This document shows positions 19,083 to 29,100 of a stretch of 64,000 bases of DNA, piece after piece. The stretch lies in NCBI RefSeq assembly GCF_003014595.1, contig NZ_PYGK01000014.1:174749-238748 (forward strand), in the 5' to 3' direction. Positions within the stretch are counted from its first letter, which is position 1; the number at the start of each line of letters is the position of its first letter. The position numbers and the translations under genes are program-made. The DNA comes from Chitinophaga ginsengisoli. Its GTDB lineage: Bacteria; Bacteroidota; Bacteroidia; Chitinophagales; Chitinophagaceae. The notes under the pieces are model-generated. The model saw nothing but the letters and a program-made list of their open reading frames with translations, searched no databases and was not told the origin of the DNA.

Positions 19083-19943
19083 ATGAAAAATCTATTCTAC
19101 ACCCTTCTTTTATCAGTAATATCTATGCAGGTTTTGGCGCAAACGCAGGAAAAGGATATTATCCATTTATGGCCGGGAGCAGTGCCCGGGGAAACTGGTC
19201 CTAAAAAACCTGCAGTTCCCACAAAGGATACCAGTAATGGCGTAATTCGCCTAACCGATGTAACCGATCCGCTGATGCAGGTCTTTATGCCGGAAAAGGG
19301 CAAGGCGAATGGCGCAGGGGTGGTTGTATGCCCCGGTGGTGGTTACCAGATCCTCGCTATCAACCTGGAAGGTTATGAAATAGCCAAATGGCTGAATGAA
19401 CAGGGCTTTACGGTGTTTGTGCTGCAATACCGGGTGCCACAGAAGCAGGAAGGGGCTTTGCAGGATGTACAACGCGCTATCCGCATTGTGCGCAGCAGGG
19501 CAGCAGAATGGCAATTGCGGCCGGAAAAGATCGGCGTACTGGGATTTTCTGCCGGCGGCAGCCTGAGTGCCCGGGCCAGCACCCTGTATAATAAACAGAC
19601 TTATACTCCCATTGATGCCAGTGACAGCAGTTCTGCCCGTCCTGATTTTACACTGCTGATCTACCCTGCTTATCTTGACCTGGGACCTAACCACAGTATC
19701 ACACCTGAACTCCAGATAAATGAACATACCCCTCCCACCTTCGTGTTTGCCACTGCAGATGACTATTACTCTAACAGTGCACTGGTAGTAACAGGCGCCC
19801 TGAGAGATGCCAAAGTACCGGTAGAATTGCACCTGTATGCCAAAGGAGGACACGGTTACGGCCTCAGACCGGGTAATAAAGCCGGATTGGCCTGGACCAC
19901 ACTGGCTGCCAGGTGGCTGGATAGGAATGTAAGGGAAAAATGA
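19083..19943 (+). CDS. Secreted alpha/beta hydrolase, acetyl-esterase-like
   Basis: 286 residues from the ATG at 19083, chosen because a signal peptide begins there (MKNLFYTLLLSVISMQVLAQ); the in-frame extension upstream is not signal-like. The order VVVCPGGGYQIL (oxyanion region), VLGFSAGGSLSA (nucleophile Ser in GxSxG) and the late Asp and His (TADDYY, KGGHGYGLRP) is that of BD-FAE/acetylxylan-esterase-like hydrolases. It probably removes acetyl groups from a polysaccharide or oligosaccharide in the periplasm. Its position next to the GH19 chitinase suggests deacetylation of chitin fragments or of a plant glycan, which is inference. Confidence 0.86.
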   Translation: MKNLFYTLLLSVISMQVLAQTQEKDIIHLWPGAVPGETGPKKPAVPTKDTSNGVIRLTDVTDPLMQVFMPEKGKANGAGVVVCPGGGYQILAINLEGYEIAKWLNEQGFTVFVLQYRVPQKQEGALQDVQRAIRIVRSRAAEWQLRPEKIGVLGFSAGGSLSARASTLYNKQTYTPIDASDSSSARPDFTLLIYPAYLDLGPNHSITPELQINEHTPPTFVFATADDYYSNSALVVTGALRDAKVPVELHLYAKGGHGYGLRPGNKAGLAWTTLAARWLDRNVREK

Positions 19944-20056
19944 GCATTATCATTCCGGGGGGTGACCACCATCATATGACCGTATGTTCCTGAAGTGGAA
20001 TTTTACAGTCTATAAAGTATATTTACTGCGTATTCTTTTCACAGTAAGTATATAAT

Positions 20057-21307
20057 ATGAAGAAGTGGTTTAATAAGCTGATGGCAATGCTCCCTGGTAA
20101 CAATGTATACAAGAAGGAATATAATAAAGAATTGCAGCGCTTCGAAGCGCTGTTCAATTATGCCAGTATTGGTATACTTGTTACCAATCAGCAGGGGCAG
20201 ATTGTACTGATCAATGATTTTGCCCTGACCCAATTCGGGTATGACCGGGATGAACTGGTGGGAGAATACATTGAACGACTGCTGCCGAAACGTTTCCGTG
20301 ACAGGCATGTGGATCACCGTAACCATTACAACCATCATCCACAGAGCCGCCCAATGGGAATAGGGCTGGATCTTTTCGCCTCCAAAAAGGACGGAACGGA
20401 GTTCCCCGTGGAGATCAGTCTGAGCCAATATAAGCATGAGGAAGGAGCTTTCGTGATCGCCTATATCAATAATATCACTGAAAGGAAGAAGGCAGAAGAA
20501 AAGATCGAGAAGCTGAACAATGAGCTGGAGCACAAGATCAGTGAACGTACGCAGCAGCTGACCAATGCACTGGAGCAGCTGGAACATTCCAAGCAGGAAG
20601 TGATGGCGGCCCTCGACAAGGAGAAAGAGCTGAGTGAACTGAAATCACGGTTTGTGTCTATGGCATCGCACGAGTTCCGCACTCCCCTCAGTACTATTCT
20701 GTCTTCCGCTTTCCTGGTGAACCAATATACCACGGAAGCAGAACAGCCTAAACGTAGCAAACATATCCAGCGTATCATTTCTTCTGTTACTTTACTCACC
20801 GAAGTACTCAATGATTTCCTTTCTGTAGGAAAAATAGAAGAAGGTGGTGTACAGGTGCGCAGCATTACATTTGATATTGTGCAGCATATCAATAGCACCA
20901 TACAGGAACTGCAGGATATTGTGCAGGAAGGACAGCGGATCACCTATGAGCATGAGGGCGCTACTTCCGTACATCTTGACCCTTCCCTGCTGAAACACAT
21001 CCTGTTAAATCTGCTGGGAAATGCCATCAAATTCTCTGGGAAACATACTGTTATAGCAGTACATACTGAACATACAGGAAATAGTGTAATATTGAAGGTG
21101 AAAGATGCCGGTATTGGTATATCCCATGAGGATCAGCAACACCTTTTCGAGCGTTTCTTCAGGGGTAACAATGTAAGCAATATCCAGGGAACTGGTCTTG
21201 GTCTGCATATTGTGAGCAGATACGCTGAGCTGATGAATGGAAACATTACCTGTGAAAGTGTACTTAATGAAGGCACCACCTTTATTGTCACTTTCCGGCA
21301 ATCATAA
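20057..21307 (+). CDS. PAS-domain sensor histidine kinase
   Basis: 416 residues, no signal peptide and no clear membrane span, so cytoplasmic. A PAS domain covers about residues 28-145 (FNYASIGILVTNQQGQIVLI; FVIAYINNITERKKAEE), a coiled-coil linker follows, then HisKA with the phospho-His at H205 (ASHEFRTPLSTIL) and HATPase (NLLGNAIKFS, DAGIGIS, GTGLGLHI). It lies 8 bases before the REC-CRP gene, so the two are almost certainly a cognate pair. The PAS ligand cannot be told from sequence. Confidence 0.94.
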   Translation: MKKWFNKLMAMLPGNNVYKKEYNKELQRFEALFNYASIGILVTNQQGQIVLINDFALTQFGYDRDELVGEYIERLLPKRFRDRHVDHRNHYNHHPQSRPMGIGLDLFASKKDGTEFPVEISLSQYKHEEGAFVIAYINNITERKKAEEKIEKLNNELEHKISERTQQLTNALEQLEHSKQEVMAALDKEKELSELKSRFVSMASHEFRTPLSTILSSAFLVNQYTTEAEQPKRSKHIQRIISSVTLLTEVLNDFLSVGKIEEGGVQVRSITFDIVQHINSTIQELQDIVQEGQRITYEHEGATSVHLDPSLLKHILLNLLGNAIKFSGKHTVIAVHTEHTGNSVILKVKDAGIGISHEDQQHLFERFFRGNNVSNIQGTGLGLHIVSRYAELMNGNITCESVLNEGTTFIVTFRQS

Positions 21308-21315
21308 TTAAAAGA

Positions 21316-22380
21316 ATGACAATGAAAACGATCCTGCTGATAGAAGATAACGACGATATCCGTGACAACACTGCCGAGATACTCGAACTGGCCAATTACA
21401 AAGTACTGACGGCTGAGAACGGGAAAACCGGGGTAGAAATGGCATTGGAGCATTTACCAGACCTGATTGTGTGTGATATTATGATGCCGGTGCTGGACGG
21501 ATATGGTGTATTACATTTGCTACAGAAAAATCCGAAGGTGGAAGATACTCCCTTCATCTTTCTTACCGCCAAAAGTGAACGCGGAGATTTCCGGAAAGGT
21601 ATGGAAATGGGTGCGGATGATTATATTACAAAACCTTTCAGCGGTACTGATCTGCTGAACGCGGTAGAAAGCCGTTTAAAAAAATCAGAACTTAAAAAAC
21701 AGGTACTACCTGCAGATATGGAAGGACTACAACAACTGCTGCTGACAGCTACAGGCGCTAATCCTCTGAAAAAACTAATGGAAGAGGGTAATACAGATAA
21801 GTATAAGAAGAAACAACTGATCTACCAGGAAGGGAACAGACCTACCAGCCTTTATTTTATTGAAAAAGGCCGTGTTAAAACATACAAGGTCAACAATGAT
21901 GGAAAGGAGCTGGCTGTGAACCTTTACAGTGCCGGTGAATTCCTGGGTTATGTAGCCCTGCTTGAGGGCAGCAATTACCATGAGAATGCGGAAGCACTGG
22001 AAGCTTGTGAACTGACTGCCATTCCCAGGGAAGATTTCGAAGCCCTGATCAATAGCAACCGCGAGGTAGCGCAACAATTTATCAGGCTACTGGCTAAAAA
22101 TATCACTGAGAAAGAACAGCAGTTATTACATCTGGCATATAGCTCCCTCCGTAAGAAAGTAGCGGAAGCGCTACTCTTCCTCAAGAAAAAATACCATCAC
22201 GTTACTGACCAGCCATTTTCCATTGATATATCGAGGGAGAACCTTGCTACAATTGCCGGTACAGCTACTGAATCGATGATACGTACGCTGGGCGATTTCC
22301 GCGATGAGAAATTATTGGAAATAAAACAGGGAGTGATCACCATCCTCAATGAACAGAAACTGGCTAACCTGGTGAATTAA
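21316..22380 (+). CDS. Response regulator with CRP/FNR-type output (REC + cNMP-binding + HTH)
   Basis: 354 residues (352 if the second ATG at 21322 is used). The receiver domain has the acidic pair EDND, the phospho-acceptor D54 in VCDIMMPVLDGYG, and TKPF. From about residue 150 a cyclic-nucleotide-binding-like barrel follows (YQEGNRPTSLYFIEKGRVKT split as YQEGNRPTSLYF and IEKGRVKTYKV), and a CRP-type HTH near 295-340 (ISRENLATIAGTATESMIRT). It should bind DNA as a dimer with activity set both by phosphorylation from the upstream kinase and possibly by a small ligand. This domain pairing is uncommon outside Bacteroidota. Confidence 0.93.
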   Translation: MTMKTILLIEDNDDIRDNTAEILELANYKVLTAENGKTGVEMALEHLPDLIVCDIMMPVLDGYGVLHLLQKNPKVEDTPFIFLTAKSERGDFRKGMEMGADDYITKPFSGTDLLNAVESRLKKSELKKQVLPADMEGLQQLLLTATGANPLKKLMEEGNTDKYKKKQLIYQEGNRPTSLYFIEKGRVKTYKVNNDGKELAVNLYSAGEFLGYVALLEGSNYHENAEALEACELTAIPREDFEALINSNREVAQQFIRLLAKNITEKEQQLLHLAYSSLRKKVAEALLFLKKKYHHVTDQPFSIDISRENLATIAGTATESMIRTLGDFRDEKLLEIKQGVITILNEQKLANLVN

Positions 22381-22467
22381 TGATAAAAATCAGTTTTTGC
22401 GCTGATGCAGGTCCTGTGTAGCGGACAGGCAACTATCTACCTTTATATAAGACAAGATAGTTTTGTA

Positions 22468-22851
22468 ATGGAATCTCTGCTAAATGAATTAACTGCATTC
22501 AGAAAACAGCTGGCGGCACTTGAAAATCAAAATATCGGGCTGAAGATACAGCTTGCACATATATTGCAATATCATTTTGATCGTTCACAGCTGGACAAGC
22601 TGGAATATTTTCATACCGCTTTCCTCCAGCTGGATACCCGTTTCGACGGCTTAAAAAGTGAGCTGGCCCTGCATCAGGCCTGGCTGTCTGACCCGGATAT
22701 GAATAGCATCAACTATGATAACATCCGTGCGCATCAACTGCACATCTGGGGCAAGTTAAACACAATGGATGCTGATGTACAGAAACTGAAATCCCTCTTC
22801 AGTGATTATCTGCAGGAACACTTTCCCAGCGGTGCTAAATCAACAATATAA
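22468..22851 (+). CDS. Small coiled-coil protein of unknown function
   Basis: 127 residues from the ATG at 22468; an upstream in-frame start at 22405 would add unlikely residues. The chain is helical and leucine-rich (LTAFRKQLAALENQ, LDKLEYFHTAFLQLD, MDADVQKLKSLFSDYL), with no signal peptide. I do not recognise a family. It lies 87 bases after the REC-CRP regulator on the same strand. Confidence 0.6.
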   Translation: MESLLNELTAFRKQLAALENQNIGLKIQLAHILQYHFDRSQLDKLEYFHTAFLQLDTRFDGLKSELALHQAWLSDPDMNSINYDNIRAHQLHIWGKLNTMDADVQKLKSLFSDYLQEHFPSGAKSTI

Positions 22852-22944
22852 GTTACCACATTATTCTTTCATACTTTAAGTACTCTGATAAAATACTTTA
22901 AATGATTTAGAAATTTATCCTATATTGGAGACGCGTTATATCCT

Positions 22945-23379
22945 ATGTCAAGAAAACTACTGTTGGACATCCTTGCGGCATTGCTGGTATTCCTTTTTAT
23001 CTATACCAGTATAAGCAAGTTGCTGGATTATGATACTTTCAGAAGGCAACTGGGACAATCGCCTTTTATCACTTTGTACGCTCCTGTAATTGCATGGGCA
23101 TTACCCGTAGGGGAAATAGTTATTGCATGCTTTCTTTTATACCCGCGCACACGGCTGGCAGGGTTCTATCTTTCGTTCTTCCTGCTCTGTCTTTTCACGT
23201 TTTACCTGATGGCTATGCTGAGGCTTAGTTATTTCATTCCATGTTCCTGTGGAGGCGTATTGCAGCATCTTTCATGGAACGCACACATTGTCTTTAATAT
23301 CATCTTTGTCATATTTGCAACTATTGGGGTACTGCTGCAGGATAAACAGGAACAGACACCTGCACAATCAACTCTCTGA
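22945..23379 (+). CDS. MauE/DoxX-like four-helix membrane protein
   Basis: 144 residues with four predicted membrane helices (LLDILAALLVFLFIYTS; IAWALPVGEIVIACFLLY; LSFFLLCLFTFYLMAML; IVFNIIFVIFATIGVLL). The FIPCSCGGVLQHLSW loop after helix 3 carries the Cys-x-Cys that is typical of MauE-like proteins. MauE is associated with disulfide formation or maturation of cysteine-containing periplasmic proteins. The next gene encodes a small secreted protein with two cysteines, a natural client candidate. Confidence 0.85.
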   Translation: MSRKLLLDILAALLVFLFIYTSISKLLDYDTFRRQLGQSPFITLYAPVIAWALPVGEIVIACFLLYPRTRLAGFYLSFFLLCLFTFYLMAMLRLSYFIPCSCGGVLQHLSWNAHIVFNIIFVIFATIGVLLQDKQEQTPAQSTL

Positions 23380-23465
23380 GTTTCTGAAACCAACCGGCAT
23401 TAAACAGGGGGAGCCGAAAACCTTCAGAACAGAGTAGGCATGTATTACATTTAATAAAACACACC

Positions 23466-23684
23466 ATGAAAAAGACACTATCTTTAGCGTTCTTCGCTGC
23501 CCTATGCGCAGCAGGGACTGCTTTTGCTGGTAAGCTGAACGCGGATCCGCAATGGATGCTCAATGACGACACCATTGTAACCGGTACATCTACCCAGATC
23601 AAAGTTCTCTATTGCCCGGGGCCAAACAATGTTCAATGTGCAGTAAGCCTGGATGGTAATGTTACCATCATCAGAAAAACCTGA
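23466..23684 (+). CDS. Small secreted cysteine-containing protein, DUF6520-like layout
   Basis: 72 residues: a clean signal peptide (MKKTLSLAFFAALCAAGTAFA) and a mature part of about 50 residues that contains two cysteines spaced eight apart (YCPGPNNVQCAVSLDG). The layout of a signal peptide, short body and late C...C pair resembles DUF6520-like short Bacteroidota proteins found beside MauE genes. No enzymatic motif. It lies between the MauE-like gene (86 bases) and the anchored protein gene, which supports a shared function. Confidence 0.6.
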   Translation: MKKTLSLAFFAALCAAGTAFAGKLNADPQWMLNDDTIVTGTSTQIKVLYCPGPNNVQCAVSLDGNVTIIRKT

Positions 23685-23697
23685 TTACCTGTTAATA

Positions 23698-23727
23698 ACA
23701 GGAAGCCTTATGCACGAGGCTTCCTGT
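23698..23727. promoter_or_regulatory. 11-bp perfect hairpin between the small secreted protein and the anchored protein
   Basis: ACAGGAAGCCT, an 8-base loop and the exact reverse complement. There is no T-run after it, so a plain terminator is unlikely. It could protect the short upstream message and set unequal expression of the two genes. Confidence 0.6.
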
Positions 23728-23748
23728 CATGCCTTCCAATCCTATCCT

Positions 23749-24810
23749 ATGAAAAAACGTATTTATTACCTTTCTTCGCTGTTACTGGCAGCATTTTTAA
23801 TCGTTGTTATACTCGTCTATACCGCATCTTCACCGAACAAGCAACCCAATGGCTTCAGGCGGTCATATCTGCTGACTACTCCCCTTACACCTTATATGGC
23901 TATTCCTACGCATGACCGGATACTGGACATTGCAGGGTTTGACGATAGCACCTTTTATTTCTCTACTACTGATCCTGCAACGATGTTCTCCTCCTCTATG
24001 AAAGCAGGATCACGTATAGATACATTTCAGATTGCCCTCCGGCAGTCGTTGAAAGATTCCATGGGCAGTTACTTTTTTACTGAAGTGAATCAAGGGCAAT
24101 TCTTTGTGTATGCATACAACATTCCCGCTATCAATAAGACAGGCCGTACGGGCCTTGGCACATCGGGTGCATATGCTACATTCCCTGCAGGTGGTTTTTC
24201 ACAGGCACATGTTTTACGCAATGGTAAGCATATCATGCTGCGTAAGCTGGATCTCAAAGAAAAAGACCAGTTCTTTACGCGTGTAACACTTGACAGCGAC
24301 AGCACACTTACAGGAAATGGGCTGTCGGCGATACGTCGTGACGGCGGGATGAGTACAGATGGCTCTTTGAATTACGATAAAACAAGCGGATTGTTCACCT
24401 ACGTTTATTACTACAGTAATCAATACTTCACGTTTGACAGCGCTATGCACCTGATCAGTGAAGGGACTACCATCGATACATTCACTGTGTCCAGATTTAA
24501 TATATCTACGACTATGGCCGGCAAAAACGTCTATATGAACCAGGGCCCCGATCAGATGGTCAATGGTTTCAGTTGTGTATATAACGGCGTTATGTATGTA
24601 CAGGCCAAATTAAAAGCTGATAATGATGATGACAGGTTATTTCATGAGCATCGCGTGATTGACCAATATGATCTGCACACGAACAAGTATCTGGGTAGTA
24701 TTTATCTTAACATTCCGGTAAGTGCAAGGATCAATCAGCTTTTCGTTTATGATGACAAGTTACTGGTACATTGTACAGACAGTGTATACGCTATAAAAAT
24801 CCGTTACTGA
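23749..24810 (+). CDS. Membrane-anchored beta-propeller-like protein, unknown function
   Basis: 353 residues from the ATG at 23749, where an N-terminal anchor begins (IYYLSSLLLAAFLIVVILVY); an upstream in-frame extension overlaps the previous gene and is rejected. The remainder is beta-rich with repeats such as ILDIAGFDDSTFYFSTTD, FFTRVTLDSDSTLTG, VYNGVMYVQAKLKAD and RINQLFVYDDKLLVH, which suggests a six-bladed propeller outside the inner membrane. It belongs by spacing to the MauE-small-protein cluster. Its stop overlaps by 7 bases the end of the convergent SusD gene. Confidence 0.65.
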   Translation: MKKRIYYLSSLLLAAFLIVVILVYTASSPNKQPNGFRRSYLLTTPLTPYMAIPTHDRILDIAGFDDSTFYFSTTDPATMFSSSMKAGSRIDTFQIALRQSLKDSMGSYFFTEVNQGQFFVYAYNIPAINKTGRTGLGTSGAYATFPAGGFSQAHVLRNGKHIMLRKLDLKEKDQFFTRVTLDSDSTLTGNGLSAIRRDGGMSTDGSLNYDKTSGLFTYVYYYSNQYFTFDSAMHLISEGTTIDTFTVSRFNISTTMAGKNVYMNQGPDQMVNGFSCVYNGVMYVQAKLKADNDDDRLFHEHRVIDQYDLHTNKYLGSIYLNIPVSARINQLFVYDDKLLVHCTDSVYAIKIRY

Positions 24811-26159
24811 TATCCGTTATTCTGTGTCAGGTGGGGATTCCTGTTCCGCTCTTCCTGTGGAATAGGATACAATGCCGCGGTGGATTTCCAGCCCGGCTTT
24901 ATAGTTTTCATCACTGTATCCAGATGACCGGTGCGATGCAGGCTAAACCATCGGTCTCCCCATTCTGTAAACAGCTCCATCCTTCTCTCCCGCTCTACCA
25001 GCGGCAGACAGGAATCTCTTATTGTAGTATCTGATAAAGCGGGGAGCCCGGCTCTTTCCCGCAGCACATTGAGGTCCGCAAGGGCATCACGGCAATTGTC
25101 CAGGTGTGCGAATGCTTCTGCACGGATGAGATATTGTTCTTCTATCCGCAATACCATCAGGTACTCTTCTTTTCCTGCTATTGCAGCTGTCCTGTTCCTG
25201 TATTTATAACAGTTGTAATAAGTGGATCCTCCGTAGGTGAAAGGTTTTGTCCAGCTGTTCTTTCTCTTATCTGCTGTATCGAACGACTGCATAAAATCTT
25301 CCGTAAAAGGATAAAAGGAAAAACTACCCTCAGAAGGAAGAAAGGTCTGACCCAGTAGTGTATAACCTTCACTTCTCCAGACCTGCAGAATAGCAGGCCG
25401 GCTATTACGCAGGAATACGCTGTCGGGTGAGATAAGCGGCGTATATATCCCTGCATTGATCACCTGTGAGGATAGTGCAATAGCATTTTCCCAATTACCT
25501 CTCTGCAGTTGTACTCTTGCCAGCAAGGCGATGGCTGCCCATCTGTTGGCTCTTACCTTTTCCCCGGTATTATAAGAAACAGGTAATAACTGGCTGGCAT
25601 AATTCAGATCAGCAATGATCTGATTGTAAACGGAATCTATGCCCGTGCGCGGCGCTAACGCGGTCTGATTAACATCTGTGGTAACGATCAGCGGTACATC
25701 TCCCCAGCAGTTGACCAGGTAATAATAACAGAATGCGCGTACGAATTCGGCCTCGCCTTTCAGTTGCTGTGCTTTTTCGAAGGATAGTCCGTTGGAGGTA
25801 GCCAGTCCTTCCAATACGGCATTGGCGCCATAGATCACTTTATACAGCTCTCTCCAGGAAGATAATAAAGGAGCATCAGTAGGCAGGATCGCATTATTTA
25901 CATAACGAAGATGCGTACCGTTGAAGGTATTCAGCTCGTCGGCCGTCATGCCGTTGATCACCGGTAGCAGATTGCTGTCGAAATATCCGGAGAGTGAATA
26001 ATACAGATCTGCAACCGCTGCATCTGCCAGGGCATCATTGGAAAAGACCGATCCTGCCGGTATTTCATCAGACGGTGCATCTACTGTGATCAGCTTCTTA
26101 CAGGAGGTGATCAGCAATAGGGTGAAAATAAGATAGTATATTCGATAATGTTGTGGCAT
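24804..26159 (-). CDS. SusD/RagB-family lipoprotein
   Basis: 451 residues with a lipoprotein signal (LLLITSC, Cys20). SusD features: VDAPSDEIPAGSVFSND near the mature start, AEFVRAFCYYYLVNCWGDVP, and ERRMELFTEWGDRWFSLHR near the C terminus. It is the surface lid of the SusC encoded 11 bases upstream on the same strand. No hydrolase follows, so the substrate cannot be guessed. Confidence 0.95.
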   Translation of the reverse strand: MPQHYRIYYLIFTLLLITSCKKLITVDAPSDEIPAGSVFSNDALADAAVADLYYSLSGYFDSNLLPVINGMTADELNTFNGTHLRYVNNAILPTDAPLLSSWRELYKVIYGANAVLEGLATSNGLSFEKAQQLKGEAEFVRAFCYYYLVNCWGDVPLIVTTDVNQTALAPRTGIDSVYNQIIADLNYASQLLPVSYNTGEKVRANRWAAIALLARVQLQRGNWENAIALSSQVINAGIYTPLISPDSVFLRNSRPAILQVWRSEGYTLLGQTFLPSEGSFSFYPFTEDFMQSFDTADKRKNSWTKPFTYGGSTYYNCYKYRNRTAAIAGKEEYLMVLRIEEQYLIRAEAFAHLDNCRDALADLNVLRERAGLPALSDTTIRDSCLPLVERERRMELFTEWGDRWFSLHRTGHLDTVMKTIKPGWKSTAALYPIPQEERNRNPHLTQNNGYQ

Positions 26160-26170
26160 TGCCTGTCAGC

Positions 26171-29100
26171 TTAAAGCGTTAACTGAATACCGCCGGTAAT
26201 TACTCTTAATGTTGGTACAACAATCTGTGTTTCCGGATCCGCTCCTTTATATCCTGTTATTGTCAGTAAATTTTGTCCTTGCAGATAAACCTTGCATAAT
26301 TGCAGGTGTAATTTCTTCAGTACTGATGCCGGCATCGCATAAGCCAGCATCACATTCTTCAGCCGTAGATAAGAAGCATCATCATACACCGCATTGGACA
26401 ACAGCAAATTGGCATTCAGGTCATAGGCGATTGTACCCGCTGTGGCGGTCGCTCTTGGCACTGCTGTTACATCGCCGGACTTACGCCAGCGTTGCAGGCT
26501 TTCTGTCAGTTGATTGGCGAAGTCTCCTGGTTTCACGGCTACTGCTACTCCTTGTTGTTTGATGAACTGCCAGAAGAAGCCCAGGCTGATATTTTTATAT
26601 TGCAGATCGTTCTGGATACCGCCATAATATTTCGGGTCCATATTGGCGATGGTCACAAAGTCATTGATACTCGACAGGCGATTGTCATGGTTGATATCCT
26701 GGAACTGTGCCAGTCCTGTCTGCGGATCAACTCCTGTAAAATGATATCCTCTTACGATGTTCAGTGACTGTCCGAGTACATAGGCATTTGCATAAGATGA
26801 AACAGACAGGTCCTGGAATTTCTTCAGCTTATTGGTGAAGAAAGATATATTGGCGCTGGTAGTCCAGGTGAAATCAGTTTTATCGACATTCCTGCTATGC
26901 AGTTCAAACTCCCAACCTGTGTTCTCCACCAATGCGGGCAGGTTGGCCTGATAGCTGGTAAAGCCTGTCATAGCGGGCAGCTGATATCCTACCAGCTGAT
27001 TACTGCTGCGGTTACAATACTTGGCGGCGGAGAAGAACAGGCGATCGTGCAGGAAACCTAATTCGATAGCTGCTTCCATTTTGCGGTTCTCTTCCCAGCT
27101 ATACCTGTTGTTGACGATACGCAAAGGTCTCAGCGTATTATCGCCCTGATAGTTGCCATTGCTGCCGTAATTTTTCATGTACTGGTAATCCGTGATCTGG
27201 TCATTACCCGTGATGCCACCACTGGCTCTCAGCTTTCCGTGGCTCAGCCAGGATAGTTTCTTCATAAAGGGTTCCTGCGTAAAGATCCAGGCCAGTCCTA
27301 CAGCGCCAAAATCGCCGAACTGCCGTCCTGGTCCGAAGCGGGAGGACCCATCCCTTCTGTAACTGACATTGACCAGGTATTTGCTTTGCCAGTCGTAGGT
27401 TACACGTGTGAAGAAAGAAACATACCGGTACAGCGTGTAGTTATCTGGTTTATGGATGATGGTATCGGCCCCGTTAAGACCATTCATGAATGCTTCACTG
27501 GCATATCCCTGTCCGGTAGCTGAAGTACCATTTCTTGATGTCTGTTGCCAGGTGCCACCCACTAGTGCATGCAGACTACCCTTGGCGATACGCAGCACAT
27601 AATCCGCCTGCGGTTCTACGATAAACGACTGCCGCTTGTTTTCTGCTGTGCGTATAAAACTGGTAGGCGCATTATTAGGATGCTGGGATGATTGGGGGAA
27701 TGAAAAGAACTGCTTCATACGGATATCCGCCAGTCCCAGGCTTGTCTTCAGTTGCAGTCCCGGCAACAGGTGATATCGTAACACTACATTGCTGAGCAGG
27801 TTCCGGGTATTGCTGTTGGCCTGTTGTTTAAAATAAGCGATGGGATTATCGAAAGAGGAGCCCCAGAATAAACGTCCTGCCGAATCATACAGTGGGTAAT
27901 TAGGTGGCAGATTATAAAATGGAAAGATATCATTGGCGATACTCTTATTACGGTCTGCCACAAAAGTAGCCATCAGGTTGGCTTCCAGCCGCTGTTCCGG
28001 ATGATGGTGCTGCAGGCTGACATGAACGCCTCCCCTGTTATAGCCCAGATCAGCCGGCATTACGGTGCCTTCCCGGTAGAAATTCCCACCAATGAGGAAA
28101 GTATTATAGTTAGTGCCGCCGGAAAAGCTGGCTTGTGCATTGGTAATACCTGCCGTTCCGCCGGTCAGTTTCTTAAACCAGTTTACGTTCTGTGTAGTAT
28201 CCCATAACAACAGATCGGGCGCCTGGGCTGTTGTAGGCTGCACGCCATCATTGGCAAAGGCCTCTCTTCTGAGTGTCAGGTAATCGTGAATACCGAGCAT
28301 GGACATATTACCCGCGGTAGTACCAACACCGGTACGCACATTCATATCCAGTTTTCCTTTTCCTGGTTTGCCTTTCCGGGTAGTGATCAATACCACACCA
28401 TTGGCCCCCCTGGAGCCATAGATGGCGGTAGCGTCTGCATCTTTCAGGATGTCGATACTTTCTATATCCGCCGGGTTGATGCTGTTAAAAGGGCTGATAC
28501 GTCCTGCAGCGCCGAACAGGTCTTCCGAATTGTTCAGCGGGGTGATATCAAAGGGAACACCATCTACTATGAACAGGGGATCATTACCGGCGGCGATGGA
28601 ATTCCGGCCCCTGATATACAATTTGATCTGAGCGCCTGGTAGTCCGTTGGTACTGGTTACCTGTACACCGGGTATCTGTCCTTGCAGGGCAGACAATGTA
28701 TTGGCTACCGGTTGTGCGGCCAGCTGTTCTCCTGTGATACGGCTTACGGAGCCGGTCAGCAGACGGCGGCTACTGGAGCCATAGCCGATCACGACGGTGG
28801 CGTCGAGTGTATTGACCGCCTCTTTCAGGTGTATTTCGTGTAAACGTGTGCCATAGAGGGTGGTATCAACAGAAGTATATCCCAGGGATGAAATGTGTAG
28901 TAATGCGGGCTGTGCCACTTCAAACAGTTCGAACTCTCCGTTGTTGCCGGTGGTCACGCCGCGGGAAGTACCCTTTATAACGATGGTAGCGCCTGGGACA
29001 GGCTGATCGTTGTCGCCGGTGATGCGTCCCCGTATTGTTACCCGTAAAGTATCTTCTTTGAGCGGTGGTAATTTACCTGTTTCCATTATCTGCAGGTATA

